The notes under the pieces are model-generated. The model made no database searches. It was not told the origin of the DNA and was given only the letters and a program-made list of their open reading frames with translations. DNA of 64,000 bases from Symbiodinium sp. CCMP2592. Its lineage: Eukaryota > Sar > Dinophyceae > Suessiales > Symbiodiniaceae. Where the stretch lies: NCBI GenBank assembly GCA_905221615.1, contig CAJNDT010005468.1:248001-312000 (forward strand), written 5' to 3'. Each line of letters starts with the position of its first letter. The first letter of the stretch is position 1. Made by a program: the position numbers and the translations under genes. Below are positions 22,020-34,784 of the stretch, piece by piece.

Positions 22020-25000
22020 CGGCCTCCTTGACCGAGTGGAAAAGGATCAGCCCTTTTCTTCTTTATGAAATTGGAAGGAGCTTTCCTTTGGTTCTCGATG
22101 GTTAGGTAGAGAGTAGAGAACTCATACATTGTCGAGGGTGGGGGGGGCGTCTCTGTCCTCCCTGGCTAGGAGTGAGGTGTCTTCACTCTTCTCAAGTTGA
22201 GAAGCGATTTACCAAGAGTAAATGGAGCTCTCTAGAAAGAAGCTCTCTTCTCTTACAACGAAAATGTCAGGGGGAGCTCTCTTCTTTTTCTTTTAGAGCA
22301 TGAGGTGGACGACTTCTGGTTCTTTTCAAGAGGGCCAAACCTCTTTGTTTGAAGGGCTCCATCCTTGCTTTGAGCGTATGCTCTCTTCGTCTTTTGAAGG
22401 GGTAGAGGGGATAGTCAGCATCTCCTTTTGCCTAGAAAGAAGGAGGTCTCTTCTTGCCGACTAAGGGGTAAACGGAGCTCTCTTCTTTCTCGATATCTTG
22501 GAGGGGCTTCTTTGTTTTTTTTTGAGATGGAGCTTGCTTCTGTCTCATTAGACTGGAGGAAGCTCTCAGTCTCTTCTTGTCGAGGACGAGGTAGAGAGGG
22601 CTTTTCTTTTTGGAAGCTGCTGGAGCTCTGTCCTCTCGTGCCAGTGTATCTCTTTCTCTACTGAGAGGCAAAGGAGCTCTCTGCTAGAAAGAAGCTGTCT
22701 TCTCTTACCAACAGTAACTTGGATTGAGTTCTCTGCTAGTTTCCGAGGATGAGGTCGAGGGCTTCTCTTTGCCTTTTGAAGGCCGCAGGGGAGGACCAGA
22801 CTTCGAATGTCAAGGTTTGAAGTTTGGAAGAGCTCCGTCCCTTCTTTTTGATCGAACGCTCGCTTCAATGTATTGAAGAGGAGTGGAGAGGAGATGGTCA
22901 GGAGCTCTCGCCGCTGACTAAGAGAGAAAGGAGTCTTCTTGTTGTCGACAGAGAGGTAAACAGAGCGCGTGTTTTTCTGAGAAGTTAGAGGGGCTTGTCT
23001 TTTCAATTGTTGGGGTGGAGGACCTGCAACGGGATCTCTTCCTTTACCAAGAGGTTTTTGGAGCAGCCCTCTTCTTTCTTGTGAAATTGGAGCGAGCTTT
23101 CTTCCTGTTTTCGATGATTAGGTAGAGAACTCACACACTGTTGGGGGGGGTCGTCTCTGTCCTCTGTGGCTAGGAGTGAAGTCCAGTCTTGAGAAGCGGC
23201 TTACCAATAGATAATGGACATCTCTTCTAGAAAGAAGCCCTCTTCTCTTACCACGGAACTCTTGGGGAGGAGCTCTCTTCTTGTTGGCGGCATGAGGTGG
23301 GGGAGTTTTCAAGGTTGAAAGCAGGAAAAGAGGCTGGGTGGGAGCTCCACCATCTCTTAGGTTCACTTCCATAATTTTGAAAAGGTAGAAGGGATAGTCA
23401 AGATCTCGTTTTTTACCTGTAGAGAAGCTTGGTCTCTTCTTGCCGACTGAGGGGTAAACGGAGCTCTCCTTTTTCTCGATAACTTGTAGGTACATGGTTT
23501 TCATTTTGTAGATGGAGCTCTCTTCTGTCTCATCAGGTTGGAGGAAGCTCTCAGTCTCTTCTTCTTTTGCTTTTGTCTTTGGAAGTTGGGGGAGCTCTGG
23601 TAAGCTCCAGTCCAACTTCTGAAGAGGAAGAAGGGATAGTCAGGAGCTCCGACTGAGGGATAAGTGGAGCGATCTCCTCTTTCGCGAAGTTGGAAGGGCT
23701 TATGTAATTTTTCTCGAGAAGCTAGAGGGGCCTGTCTTCTGGGTCGTTGGGGGTAGGGGACCTGCCACGGGATCTCCTCCTTTACCGAGTGGTAAAGGAG
23801 CAGCCTTCTTCTTCTTTATGAAATTGGAGGGAGCTTTCTTTTGGTTTTGGATGATAAGGTATTGCTTCATTGTTGAGGGTAGGGGCGTCTCTGTCCTCTC
23901 TGGCTGGGGGTGAGGTCTCTTCACTCTTCTCAAAGTTGAGAAGCGACTTACCAAGAGTCAATGGAGCTCTCTAGAAAGAAGCTCTCTTCTCTTACAACGA
24001 AAATGTCAGGGGGAGCTCTCTTCTTTTTCTTTTAGAGCATGAGGTGGACGACTTCTGGTTCTTTTCAAGAGGGCCAAACCTCTTTGTTTGAAGGGCTCCA
24101 TCCTTGCTTTGAGCGTATGCTCTCTTCGTCTTTTGAAGGGGTAGAGGGGATAGTCAGCATCTCCTTTTGCCTAGAAAGAAGGAGGTCTCTTCTTGCCGAC
24201 TAAGGGGTAAACGGAGCTCTCTTCTTTCTCGATATCTTGGAGGGGCTTCTTTGTTTTTTTTTGAGATGGAGCTTGCTTCTGTCTCATTAGACTGGAGGAA
24301 GCTCTCAGTCTCTTCTTGTCGAGGACGAGGTAGAGAGGGCTTTTCTTTTTGGAAGCTGCTGGAGCTCTGTCCTCTCGTGCCAGTGTATCTCTTTCTCTAC
24401 TGAGAGGCAAAGGAGCTCTCTGCTAGAAAGAAGCTGTCTTCTCTTACCAACAGTAACTTGGATTGAGTTCTCTGCTAGTTTCCGAGGATGAGGTCGAGGG
24501 CTTCTCTTTGCCTTTTGAAGGCCGCAGGGGAGGACCAGACTTCGAATGTCAAGGTTTGAAGTTTGGAAGAGCTCCGTCCCTTCTTTTTGATCGAACGCTC
24601 GCTTCAATGTATTGAAGAGGAGTGGAGAGGAGATGGTCAGGAGCTCTCGCCGCTGACTAAGAGAGAAAGGAGTCTTCTTGTTGTCGACAGAGAGGTAAAC
24701 AGAGCGCGTGTTTTTCTGAGAAGTTAGAGGGGCTTGTCTTTTCAATTGTTGGGGTGGAGGACCTGCAACGGGATCTCTTCCTTTACCAAGAGGTTTTTGG
24801 AGCAGCCCTCTTCTTTCTTGTGAAATTGGAGCGAGCTTTCTTCCTGTTTTCGATGATTAGGTAGAGAACTCACACACTGTTGGGGGGGGTCGTCTCTGTC
24901 CTCTGTGGCTAGGAGTGAAGTCCAGTCTTGAGAAGCGGCTTACCAATAGATAATGGACATCTCTTCTAGAAAGAAGCCCTCTTCTCTTACCACGGAACTC

Positions 25001-27515
25001 TTGGGGAGGAGCTCTCTTCTTGTTGGCGGCATGAGGTGGGGGAGTTTTCAAGGTTGAAAGCAGGAAAAGAGGCTGGGTGGGAGCTCCACCATCTCTTAGG
25101 TTCACTTCCATAATTTTGAAAAGGTAGAAGGGATAGTCAGGATCTCGTTTTTTACCTGTAGAGAAGCTTGGTCTCTTCTTGCCGACTGAGGGGTAAACGG
25201 AGCTCTCCTTTTTCTCGATAACTTGTAGGTACATGGTTTTCATTTTGTAGATGGAGCTCTCTTCTGTCTCATCAGGTTGGAGGAAGCTCTCAGTCTCTTC
25301 TTCTTTTGCTTTTGTCTTTGGAAGTTGGGGGAGCTCTGGTAAGCTCCAGTCCAACTTCTGAAGAGGAAGAAGGGATAGTCAGGAGCTCCGACTGAGGGAT
25401 AAGTGGAGCGATCTCCTCTTTCGCGAAGTTGGAAGGGCTTATGTAATTTTTCTCGAGAAGCTAGAGGGGCCTGTCTTCTGGGTCGTTGGGGGTAGGGGAC
25501 CTGCCACGGGATCTCCTCCTTTACCGAGTGGTAAAGGAGCAGCCTTCTTCTTCTTTATGAAATTGGAGGGAGCTTTCTTTTGGTTTTGGATGATAAGGTA
25601 TTGCTTCATTGTTGAGGGTAGGGGCGTCTCTGTCCTCTCTGGCTGGGGGTGAGGTCTCTTCACTCTTCTCAAAGTTGAGAAGCGACTTACCAAGAGTCAA
25701 TGGAGCTCTCTAGAAAGAAGCTCGCTTCTCTTACAACGAAAATGTCGGGGGGAGCTCTCTTCTTTTCTTTTAGAGCATGAGGTGGACGAGGTCTGTTTCT
25801 TTTCAAGAGGGCCAGACCTCTTTGTTTGAAGGGCTCCACCCTTTCTTTGAGCGTATGCTCTCTTCGTCTTTTGAAAGGGTAGAGGGGATAGTCAGCATCT
25901 CCTTTTGCCTAGAAAGAAGGAGGTCTCTTCTTGCCGACTAAGGGGTAAACGGAGCTCTCTTCTTTCTCGATATCTTGGAGGGGCTTCTTTGTTTTTTTTT
26001 GAGATGGAGCTTGCTTCTGTCTCATTAGATTGGAGGAAGCTCTCAGTCTCTTCTTGTCGAGGACGAGGTAGAGAGGGCTTTTCTTTTTGGAAGCTGCTGG
26101 AGCTCTGTCCTCTCTTGCCAGTGTATCTCTTCCTCTAACCGAGAGGCAAAGGAGCTCTCTTCTAGAAAGAAGCTGTCTTTCCTTACCAAGAGTAACTTGG
26201 ATCGAGTTCTCTGCTAGTTTCCGAGGATGAGGTCGAGGGCTTCTCTTTGCCTTTTGAAAGCCGCAGGGGAGGACCAGACTTCGCTTGTCAAGGTTTGAAG
26301 TTTGGAAGAGCTCCGTCCCTTCTTTTTGATCGAACGCTCGCTTCAATGTATTGAAGAGGAGTGGAGAGGAGATGGTCAGGAGCTCTCGCCGCTGACTAAG
26401 AGAGAAAGGAGTCTTCTTGTTGTCGACAGAGAGGTAAACAGAGCGCGTGTTTTTCTGAGAAGTTACAGGGGCTTGTCTTATCAATTGTTGGGGTGGAGGA
26501 CCTGCCACGGGATCTCATCCTTTACCAAGAGGTTTTTGGAGCAGCCAACTTTCTTTCTTGTGAAATTGGAGCGAGCTTTCTTCCTGTTTTCGATGAACTC
26601 ACACACTGTTGGTGGGGGGGTCGTCTCTGTCCTCTCTGGCTACGGCTAGGAGTGACGTCCCTCCAGTCTTCGCAAGACTGAGAAGCGGCCTCCCAACAGG
26701 TAATGGACTTCTCTTCGAGAAGGAAGCTCTCTTCTCTTACCACGAAAATCTTGGGGAGGAGCTCTTTTCTTGTTGGTGGCATGAGGTGGGGGAGTTTTCA
26801 ACGTTGAGAGAAGGGCAGGATTTCTCTCTATGAAGGTTGGGTAGGAGCTCCGCTATCTCTTCTGTTCATTTCCATATATTGAAAAGGTAGAAGGGATAGC
26901 CATGATCTCCTTTTCTTACCTGTAGAGAAGCGTTGTCTCTTCTTGCCGACTGAGGGGTAAACAAACGGAGCTCTCCTTTTCCTCGATATCTTGTAGGGAC
27001 ATGGTTGTCATTTTGTAAATGGAGCTCTCTTCTGTCTCATCAGATTGGAGGAAGCTCTCAGTCTCTTCTTGTCGAGGATGAGCACTCTTCTCTCTCGCGA
27101 AGTTGGATGGGGTTGTGTGCTAATTTGAGATGGGGCCCTCGTCTGTCTCGTTAAGTTGAAGGAAGCTCTAATCTTGTCGAGGATGAAGTACAGAACTTAT
27201 GCATTGCTTTTGAATACCGGGGGAGCTCTGTCCATGTTTTCAGGGGCGAGCTCTCTTCAGTCTTCGTAGGATTAGGATGAAGACTTGCCAAAAGATGAAG
27301 AGCTCTTCTGGAAAGAAGCTGTCTTCTCTTACCGAGAGTAGCTTGGATTGAGTTTTCTGCTCGTTTCAGAGGATGAGGTAGAAGGCTGCTATTTGCCTTT
27401 TGAAGGCCGCAAGGGAGGACCAGGCTTCTCTTGTCAAGGTTTGAAGTTTGGAAGAGCTCCGTCCCTTCTTTTTGATCGAACGCTCTCTTCCATGTGTTGA
27501 AAAGGAGAGGAGACG
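22020..27515. repeat. higher-order tandem repeat, 1739-bp unit, about three copies
   Basis: Landmarks recur at 22428, 24167 and 25905 (intervals 1739 and 1738). The first two copies are almost identical; the third diverges toward its right end and stops near 27515. Each unit holds two diverged subunits, shown by the recurring GGCTAGGAGTGA-type landmark at about 22158, 23165, 23900, 24904, 25640 and 26638. The plus strand is dominated by GGAGCTCTCTTCT and AGAAAGAAGC words. Minus-strand open frames (for example 25909-26508) encode Lys/Ser-rich peptides with a recurring SVYPSVGKKRP-like motif, but they are broken by stops and judged unlikely to be genes. Confidence 0.95.
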
Positions 27516-29504
27516 AATGAACTCCGAATCGCGGACCGCGCCGCCGATATGAAAGCAGATGAAAAAGGTTGCGCGATCGTCAGAGATATATGACGAAGGT
27601 GTGACAGCTTCTGTTGTCATGTGCTACTCGACGAACCGCTCCAGAGGTCTAGGCACGGTCTGTAACCACATATCAAAATCTCTTCGTTGCCTTACGCCCT
27701 TGAGAACTGTATCATCGGAGGTCCGCTTACGATTCCCCACAGCATTCGCGGTCTGGATCTGTCACAGCGTGACAAAGGCAACATAGCATCTCACTGTGTT
27801 GCGACCGATTGTTGGTTCAACCGCTAGTTACGCTAGTTAAACTCACGGCTGTTTGATGGACGGTGCCTGCAAAACAGCCTCCAGAGTGGGAAGCAATTAA
27901 AGTTGACCCAACAGAACCCACACATTATACCTAAAGGTCCGTGCCACATACCTTTATAGAATCCCTATAGATCCCTTTCAAGGAACCCTTATAACTACCC
28001 CTGAACCTCCAAGTAAGCCTCCCCCCGTGTTCAGGGCTTGGCACTTCAAACACCATGTGACCTACTGCGTCGCCCCGGTGGTCACGAACCGCACACAGGG
28101 GCCGGTCAGCGGGTGCAAGCCTCGGAGAAGCTATTTCTTTGGCGTTAAGGGCTTCCTGCAGTTGTGAAAAGATCTACTGGGTTATCACTACCAGTATACC
28201 CGACGTTGGGGGTTTCTCTGTATGTTTCATGAAAAGTTCCGTCTTATGCAAGAGGAGAGTACTCAAAGCACGGCCAAATTGGGAGGGCTCTGACTCACAA
28301 TTCCAGGCTTGAGCCCTAAACCCCAAACACCCGCCGGTTTGGTGTACAGGGTTTTGCAGTTTCGGGTTTCCCGCTGAAGCACACCACCCTTTGACCCAGC
28401 GCTGCGCTGGCGAACCCTAAACCCTAAACCCCGCAAAGTGCGCTCTGCAGAGGTCGTACGACTTCTGGGCCGTGGGCAGGCAGCGTCCTCAGACCCTAAA
28501 CCCTTAGATCCCTTATAGGGACCCTAATAGTTCCCTTCTACTTCTCTTATAGTTCCCTTCTTGTTCCTTTACAGGAATCCTTGGGGAGAGGTTTGTGTTT
28601 GGGCTCTGCAAGTGTTTGTGAATGAAAGCCGGAAGGATCACCAACACCGTTGTTTAGGGTTCCTTGTTCAGCTACGCTATAATGTACGCTCAAACCCTCT
28701 TTGATTTGTTGAGGCGCCTAGCCTGTATGTTTCGGGCTTTGGGGCTTACGGGTTTGGGATTTAGGGTTTAGGGTCGTAGGATTCGGGGGGTGTTTTTTGA
28801 GTTGAGGGTTCGGCGCTTTCGGTTTAGGTTGTAGGATGGGTGAGATGTTCTTCAAGGAACTGCCGTCGGCGCTTCGCCTGATTGAATGCCCCCTTATCGC
28901 TTCCCGGCAGCAAAAGCAAGAAACACTCGGATCACGGCCAGTACTTCCCGGCCCCGTCCTTTTCCGCCGCAGGACTATTGGGTCAGCCCGACGGTCATTG
29001 AGAATGAGGGACGCCAGAGACAGTTTCAGGCTGAGGTGAAGCTGAAGACGTAGTTTCACATGTCCTCGAAGGAGATGATAATGCACAAGCTGGGCACCAA
29101 GGTCCGATCCGCCGAGGGTCGCCTGAACCGTCATGGGTAAATGTTGTGAGAAGCCTAGTACGCCTCTTGGGAACCATCTGCCGAAGAAGAGGTGCTCCCC
29201 TAAGCCCCAAGCCCCAAAGCCCGAAGTAGGCAGAAGAAACTCATGTACCCAAGAGCTCATTCTAACTCTTAAGGCTCTTATATGAAGCCCCTTTTAAACC
29301 CCAGAACCCGAAGACCAAAGCTCTCAAGGCTTCAAGCATAAACCCTAAACCCCTCCTATGTACTCACCTGAGCCCCTCAACCCTCAAACCCCGACATCCC
29401 AAACCCGAGGCACCTGTATATTGAGCTGCTAAGCCTTCAGGCTTTCAACAGGGATCTCAAATGTAAAAAACCTCCCTAATGCCCTTTCTGGGCCCCTAAT
29501 CAAA

Positions 29505-29905
29505 GCCCAACAAAAACCCTAAACCCCAAACCCTAAACCCTAAACCCCTAAACCCTAAACCCCAAACCCTAAACCCCTAAACCCCGAACCCTAAACCCCC
29601 AACCCCAAACCCTAAACCCTAAACCCGGAACCCTAAACCCCAAACCCCAAACCCTAAACCCGGAACCCTGAACCCCAAACCCTAAACCCCAAACCCTAAA
29701 CCCCTAAACCCCGAACCCTAAACCCCAAACCCCAAACCCTAAACCCCAAACCCCAAACCCTAAACCCGAAACCCCAAACCCTGAACCCCAAACCCTAAAC
29801 CCCAAAACCCCAAACCCCAAACCCTAAGCCCGAAACCCCAAACCCTGAACCCCAAACCCTAAACCCCAAACCCTGAACCCCAAAGCCTGAACCCCAAACC
29901 CTAAA
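29505..29905 (-). repeat. largest interstitial telomere-like array (C-rich, about 400 bp)
   Basis: Dense CCCTAAACCCCAAACCCTAAA runs with CCCGAAC and CCCTGAA variants. No pure block of more than a few perfect heptamers is present, so it is a degenerate internal array. Confidence 0.9.
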
Positions 29906-30507
29906 AGCCCGACATCTCCCTCAGAGGGATTGCTGCTCCCTGACTTCCTCCGACTTCCGCTGCGGCGTCGCCCGACGACGAGTTCAGGAAGTTGTATCAG
30001 GGTTGAGTTTAGGGTTTTCCTTCAAGTGTTAGGGTTTTAGGGGGTTTTGAGGGCTTGTAAGCGTTTTTAGGGGTTTGTTTTTCGAAGAGCTTTAGAATTT
30101 TAGGTTCAGGGCCTAAGCACGTTTGGGCTATGAGTTAAACGGCTAGTAGAATTAACAAGACTAGATCAGGCAGGGTTCAGGGCTGAGTGTTTGGGTTGAA
30201 GAGGTCTTGCTTTTGGTTTCGGTTTGGTTCAGCGTCTCGAGCCATTGGGGTGTAAGGGTTGGTCACCCGAGTCCTCAAAGAGTTCAGGGTGCTGGGTTTC
30301 GGGGGCTGAGGGTTTAGGGCTTAGGGTCTAGGGTCTAGGGTTTAGGGTTTAGGAGCTGTTAAGGGGGAGTTGTAGTATTGCACAGGGCTTTCTAAGAATA
30401 GTCTTGAGGTTTCCTGCTTAGAATAACTATACCACAGTAGACCCAAGAGGCCCTGAAAGTACGCTCCGATCTTCGCCTCCCGGTTTAGGGGCCACAAAGA
30501 CCCAATA

Positions 30508-30611
30508 TGGGAGTTTCCGAGATTAGGGGTGCCTTATTTCGGGGGGTCCTTATAGTAAGGATCCTACTATTTAGGGTATCATATTAGGGTACCCCTATTT
30601 TCGGAAACTCC
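30508..30611. mobile_element. MITE family C
   Basis: TGGGAGTTTCCGAGATTAGG pairs with CCTATTTTCGGAAACTCC. The core CCTTATAGTAAGGATCCTAC is typical. Confidence 0.85.
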
Positions 30612-32206
30612 TATTTCCTGGCATTAGTATGCAGAACATGGGTTTGGTGTAGTTTAAGCTTTTCCCTAAGGGCTTTGTATGGATGTTGTAAGGTACTTAT
30701 CGTGACCAATATAGGGGCCTTCGTCAACAGGGTTTTGTGGTAAGTCATGGTATATAGTTGTATAACGAACCATGAAGCATAGTGGAACTTGCTCAGGCTT
30801 CTATGTTACGTGCAACACCACATTTCGAGTTCAACAATGCCTTGAATCCCGAACTTGACGGTTGTCTCAAAGGAGTTTACAAGCCTTTCATGCCACCCTA
30901 AACCCTCGCGCTGAAGCCCTAGAACCAAAATCCTAAACCCCTAGTCAAACTGTAAGCATCCGCAAAAGACTTCAAGAACCCTTGTAAAAAAACGACAAGG
31001 TCACCAGGAAGCTTTTAAACAACCGTAGAAATTCAGACACTTGAAAGCCCATCAAAACCCTAAGTACCGGATATTTTGGGATCCGTCTTAGGCCTGGGGA
31101 CACCCCCACGCCGATCGAGCGATTCGAGTTCTGGCTGATGAGGCCAAGTTAGGGTTCAGGTTTGGGATTTAGAGTTCGGGGTTTAGGGTTCAGGGTTTCG
31201 CGGTCGGCTTGTCTTTCGCATTTTTTGCGCGTGGTTTTACGGTTTCAGGCTTTGCGATGTCTTTGGTGCTCCAGGCCGCCGGATGTCTTGATTATAGGAT
31301 CCTTAAGGGAGGGTGGTTCAAGGGGGGAGGGTACAAGGGATCCTTAGGGGACTGCAAGCCCCCTCCCGCAAGGATACTATAAATTGAAGTTTGCCAGGCG
31401 TTGGGGTGCCTTTGCAGTTGTAGGCTTTGGGGCTCCAGGTGCGGATAGGGCTTTTTAGGCCCCAGACTGCAGGCTTGAGGGATCATGGATTTTCGGGCTC
31501 GCTTTGATTTGGTCTGGAGTGGTTTGCAAGTAGGGTGCACAGAACTGCATCAACACCCTCTAAAATCGTGGACTACTCGAAAGATGCATTCTAAGAGCGC
31601 TCAAAGGTGGACCCGAATTATGCCGAAGTACTTATATGGATATTTGTGTAGGGGCTGCCCAACTTCAGAAGCTCCCATGTGTGCTGCTTACCAACGGCCC
31701 TTGCAGGATGTGCCCTTCTACCGACTCGCTGTGCAGCAGGCAGACATCCCACATCTGCAGCACTTGTCGTAGGGGTCTCTAAGTGAGCTTTGTAGGGTTG
31801 AGGCTTCTATGGCTTCTTCGCCGGGGGATTACCAGGGCTTAGGTGACCGGCACACTGCACGTCTGCGAGAATCTGCCACTTGCCGAAGCCAGGCGGAGAC
31901 TCTTTACGGAGTGCTGCGCTCAGTCTCAGTGCAGAGCTCACGAAGGCTTCAACTACGAAAGCCTCCTCTGAGCCCCAAAGCCTTAGGCAATGCTAAACCC
32001 CCGAAGCTCTTCCACTCTCAAGCCTCTGAACTCTAAACCCCAAACGCTCCTTCCACCCCTAAGCGCCCCTAAATGCGGCAAAAGTCTGCCACTACGAGGG
32101 GCGTTGCGTTCTTCTGATCCAGGTTGTGGCTGCCAATCCGGTCTTCTTCAAGTGGTCGAACGACCCGGAAGCAGAGGCACTAGTGCCGCTGCCATTACTC
32201 CTATTG

Positions 32207-32294
<88 letters not shown>
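32207..32294. repeat. (CTA)n microsatellite
   Basis: About 29 perfect CTA triplets. Confidence 0.97.
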
Positions 32295-32339
32295 GGTGAT
32301 TGTTGCGATGGCGAGTGGAGAGTTTGGAGGATTCGTGTC

Positions 32340-32440
32340 GGGTGGTTGTCAAAATAGGGGTCCCTTTTTGGGTACCCTAAATAATAGGTGCCGTAGTATT
32401 TCAGGAACCCCCAAAAGGGACCATGATTTTGACAACCACT
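32340..32440. mobile_element. MITE family E copy 1
   Basis: GGTGGTTGTCAAAATAGGGG pairs with GATTTTGACAACCACT. The core contains GGGTACCCTAAATAATAGG. Flanks CGTGTCG and CGTGTTG may be a mutated target duplication. Confidence 0.85.
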
Positions 32441-33040
32441 CGTGTTGAGTAGGACGACTGCTGTTGCTCCTCCTAGCTGGCTCTGAGAGTTACAGCGACA
32501 GCACCGCTAAAGAGACAGTGGTTGTTGGCTGAGGGTGCCTTGGATTTTTGATGTTGCAGAGCTTCCGGGATTGAAGATTCTTTTCGATAAGTCTTTGATG
32601 CCTCAACAAAGCCAGAGCCATAGCGCTGTAGGCTGTAGGTAAGCCCATGGTAAGTTGGCAAAGGCCGCGGGCTCGATTTGGTTTCTTGTCTTTCCGTGCG
32701 TCGCTCCTGAAACACCAAATCCAGCGCCCTCAGTTTCTTGATGCGGCGTTTTCTTGACAAAAGCAGGCGAATAAAAATCAAGAAGAGCAAACCAAGAAGT
32801 GCGCATGCCGAGGTCAGGGTACTCTGAATTTCTCAAGTTCGATTGGAGCCGTTTTTTCCGTAGGATTTTTCGCGCAGCTGCCTAAGGAGCTCAATTGCCT
32901 AAACCAATGGATTTCTTAACCAGTGCTTTCGCTGCTGTTGCTGTAGCGATGTGATGTTTGCAACTGTGTGTATGACAACGCTTCATCGTCCTGTTCTCAC
33001 CCCTGAGATTACCGCGCTCTTTCTTGCTAAAGCGGCTAAC

Positions 33041-33292
33041 TCATTACCAAGACTCTTTTGGGGGTTGCTTAATACAATTATAGTATATTGGGCCCCCAAA
33101 CCCTACTCTAATCATTGTATTATAGTACACTTATAGATCCCTCAATAGTAGCCCGTATGGACCCCTTCAAAGGAACCCTGTTCTAATTGTTGAGGCCCTT
33201 TGTTACAGTACCCTTATAGATACCCGAAAGTGGTTCTTGTAGACCTCTTTAAAGGAACCCTACTCTAATGACTAAGGCCCCTATGCTGGGTT
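33041..33292. mobile_element. composite of MITE family B with repeated right ends
   Basis: A family B body (CTTTTGGGGGTTGC, then CAATTATAGTATATTGGGCC) is followed by two further segments ending CTACTCTAATGACTAAGGCC-like. Both contain the AAAGGAACCCT word, suggesting nested or tandem insertion. Confidence 0.6.
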
Positions 33293-33369
33293 TATCGCTC
33301 TCCCCTCTTCCCTCTTCCAGCCGGGCCCGACAGAGAAGATGAGTCGATCATGACCAGGGGTTCCAGATC

Positions 33370-33515
33370 CACGGTTTGGGGTTTAGGATTTAGGGCTTAG
33401 AGGGTTTAGGGTTTAGGGGTTTAGGGGTTTAGGGTTTAGGAGTTTAGGGTTTAGGGGTTTAGGTTTTAGGGTTTAGGGTATAGGGGTTAGAGGGTTTAGG
33501 GTTTAGGGTTTCAGG
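33370..33515 (+). repeat. telomere-like array (G-rich)
   Basis: TTTAGGG and TTTAGGGG units with occasional variants over about 145 bp. Confidence 0.85.
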
Positions 33516-34019
33516 AGCAGGACAGAGTCAAGATGCTAAGTTCCAGCATTAATGAGCATGACGCCGATACAGCCGGCGATGACGGCAGACTTCTTTTATG
33601 CGGTTCAGTTAGGTTGTGGACGGAGGTTATTAAAAGTCTAGCAAGAATTCCAAACCCAAAACCCTCAACCCTCTAAGCCCTACCTATGCCTGGGCACGCG
33701 GATCAGGTCTCCGGATGGGCGATGCAAGCCTTTAAGAACTTTCTCTTCTGCGTGGCCTCTGCATTCGTGGCCGCTGACCTAACCTGCTCAGCTATGCCAT
33801 GGGCGACAACATTTACAGTTGGGCTTACACTTCTATACCGTACAATATAAACACCTGAAGCACTACTAGGCCTCGCCTTTTCTACATCGTCCTTCCAAGT
33901 GTGTCATCTGCCAATATTGCATTTGCCTTGTCACGGTCTTGGAGCAGGATGCTGCATCATCAATTAACTGGAGTCCTTCCGCCCAGAGCTACCTGTGGTT
34001 CAGAGGTTTTTTCAACACC

Positions 34020-34095
34020 TTCCCTAAACCCTAAGCCCTAAGCCCTAAACCCTAAACCCTAAGCCCTAAGCCCTAAACCCTAAACCCTAAACCCG
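34020..34095 (-). repeat. telomere-like array (C-rich)
   Basis: CCCTAAA alternates with CCCTAAG in pairs. Confidence 0.85.
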
Positions 34096-34222
34096 AAGCC
34101 TCTCTCAGGTCTCCCTTATCTTCCTGACCTTCGCTGCCTGGCGCTTTGCTTGGCTCGGCAGGAGTGGCTCGTCAGGGGCCCAGGAGCTTGGCACCTTTTC
34201 GCTGCAAGAAAGGGGCCTTAGC

Positions 34223-34330
34223 CCAGAGAGCCCAATACGCCTGAATTGAGGAATATACCTCAAATCTTTAGAGGCCTCACATTATGGTTCAAGCAATATT
34301 TCTTAATTATGCGGTATTGGGCTCTCTGGG
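34223..34330. mobile_element. MITE family I copy 2
   Basis: CCCAGAGAGCCCAATACG pairs with GTATTGGGCTCTCTGGG. It has a single core, unlike the duplicated core near 11210. Confidence 0.8.
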
Positions 34331-34670
34331 AGTAGCTAGCAACAGGTTTTCGTATATATGTTACGACATATGTATGATAGGATTACTACCATAGGGACTT
34401 CTGGAGCATACATATGTATATATATATAAATATTATATATATATATATATAGTTATATACACACAACAAGGGGATACTACGAGCCTTAATTCGTGCACAA
34501 TTTTGAAGGCTTCGTGGGCTTCTGGCGCATGTTCGGGCCGTGATGCCACGATTTCGGTTTAGGGTTTTTCGAAGAGTTGTCATCGGGACTGAATGTGAAG
34601 CTCAAGCCCACTTAAGCCTGAAGCCCTCAACATTACTGGAATTTTGGAATCCCGAACCCTTACAAAGCCT

Positions 34671-34784
34671 TACTTGGAGGTTCATGGGTAGTTATAAGCA
34701 GGGTTATAAGTAGGGTGACTATACTTATAACTCATATTAGGGGGCTTATAACCCTACTTATAACTACCCCTGAACCTCCAAGTA
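34671..34784. mobile_element. MITE family A, near-perfect copy
   Basis: TA-flanked, with both arms (CTTGGAGGTTCATGGGTAGT and CCCCTGAACCTCCAAG) intact. Confidence 0.9.
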
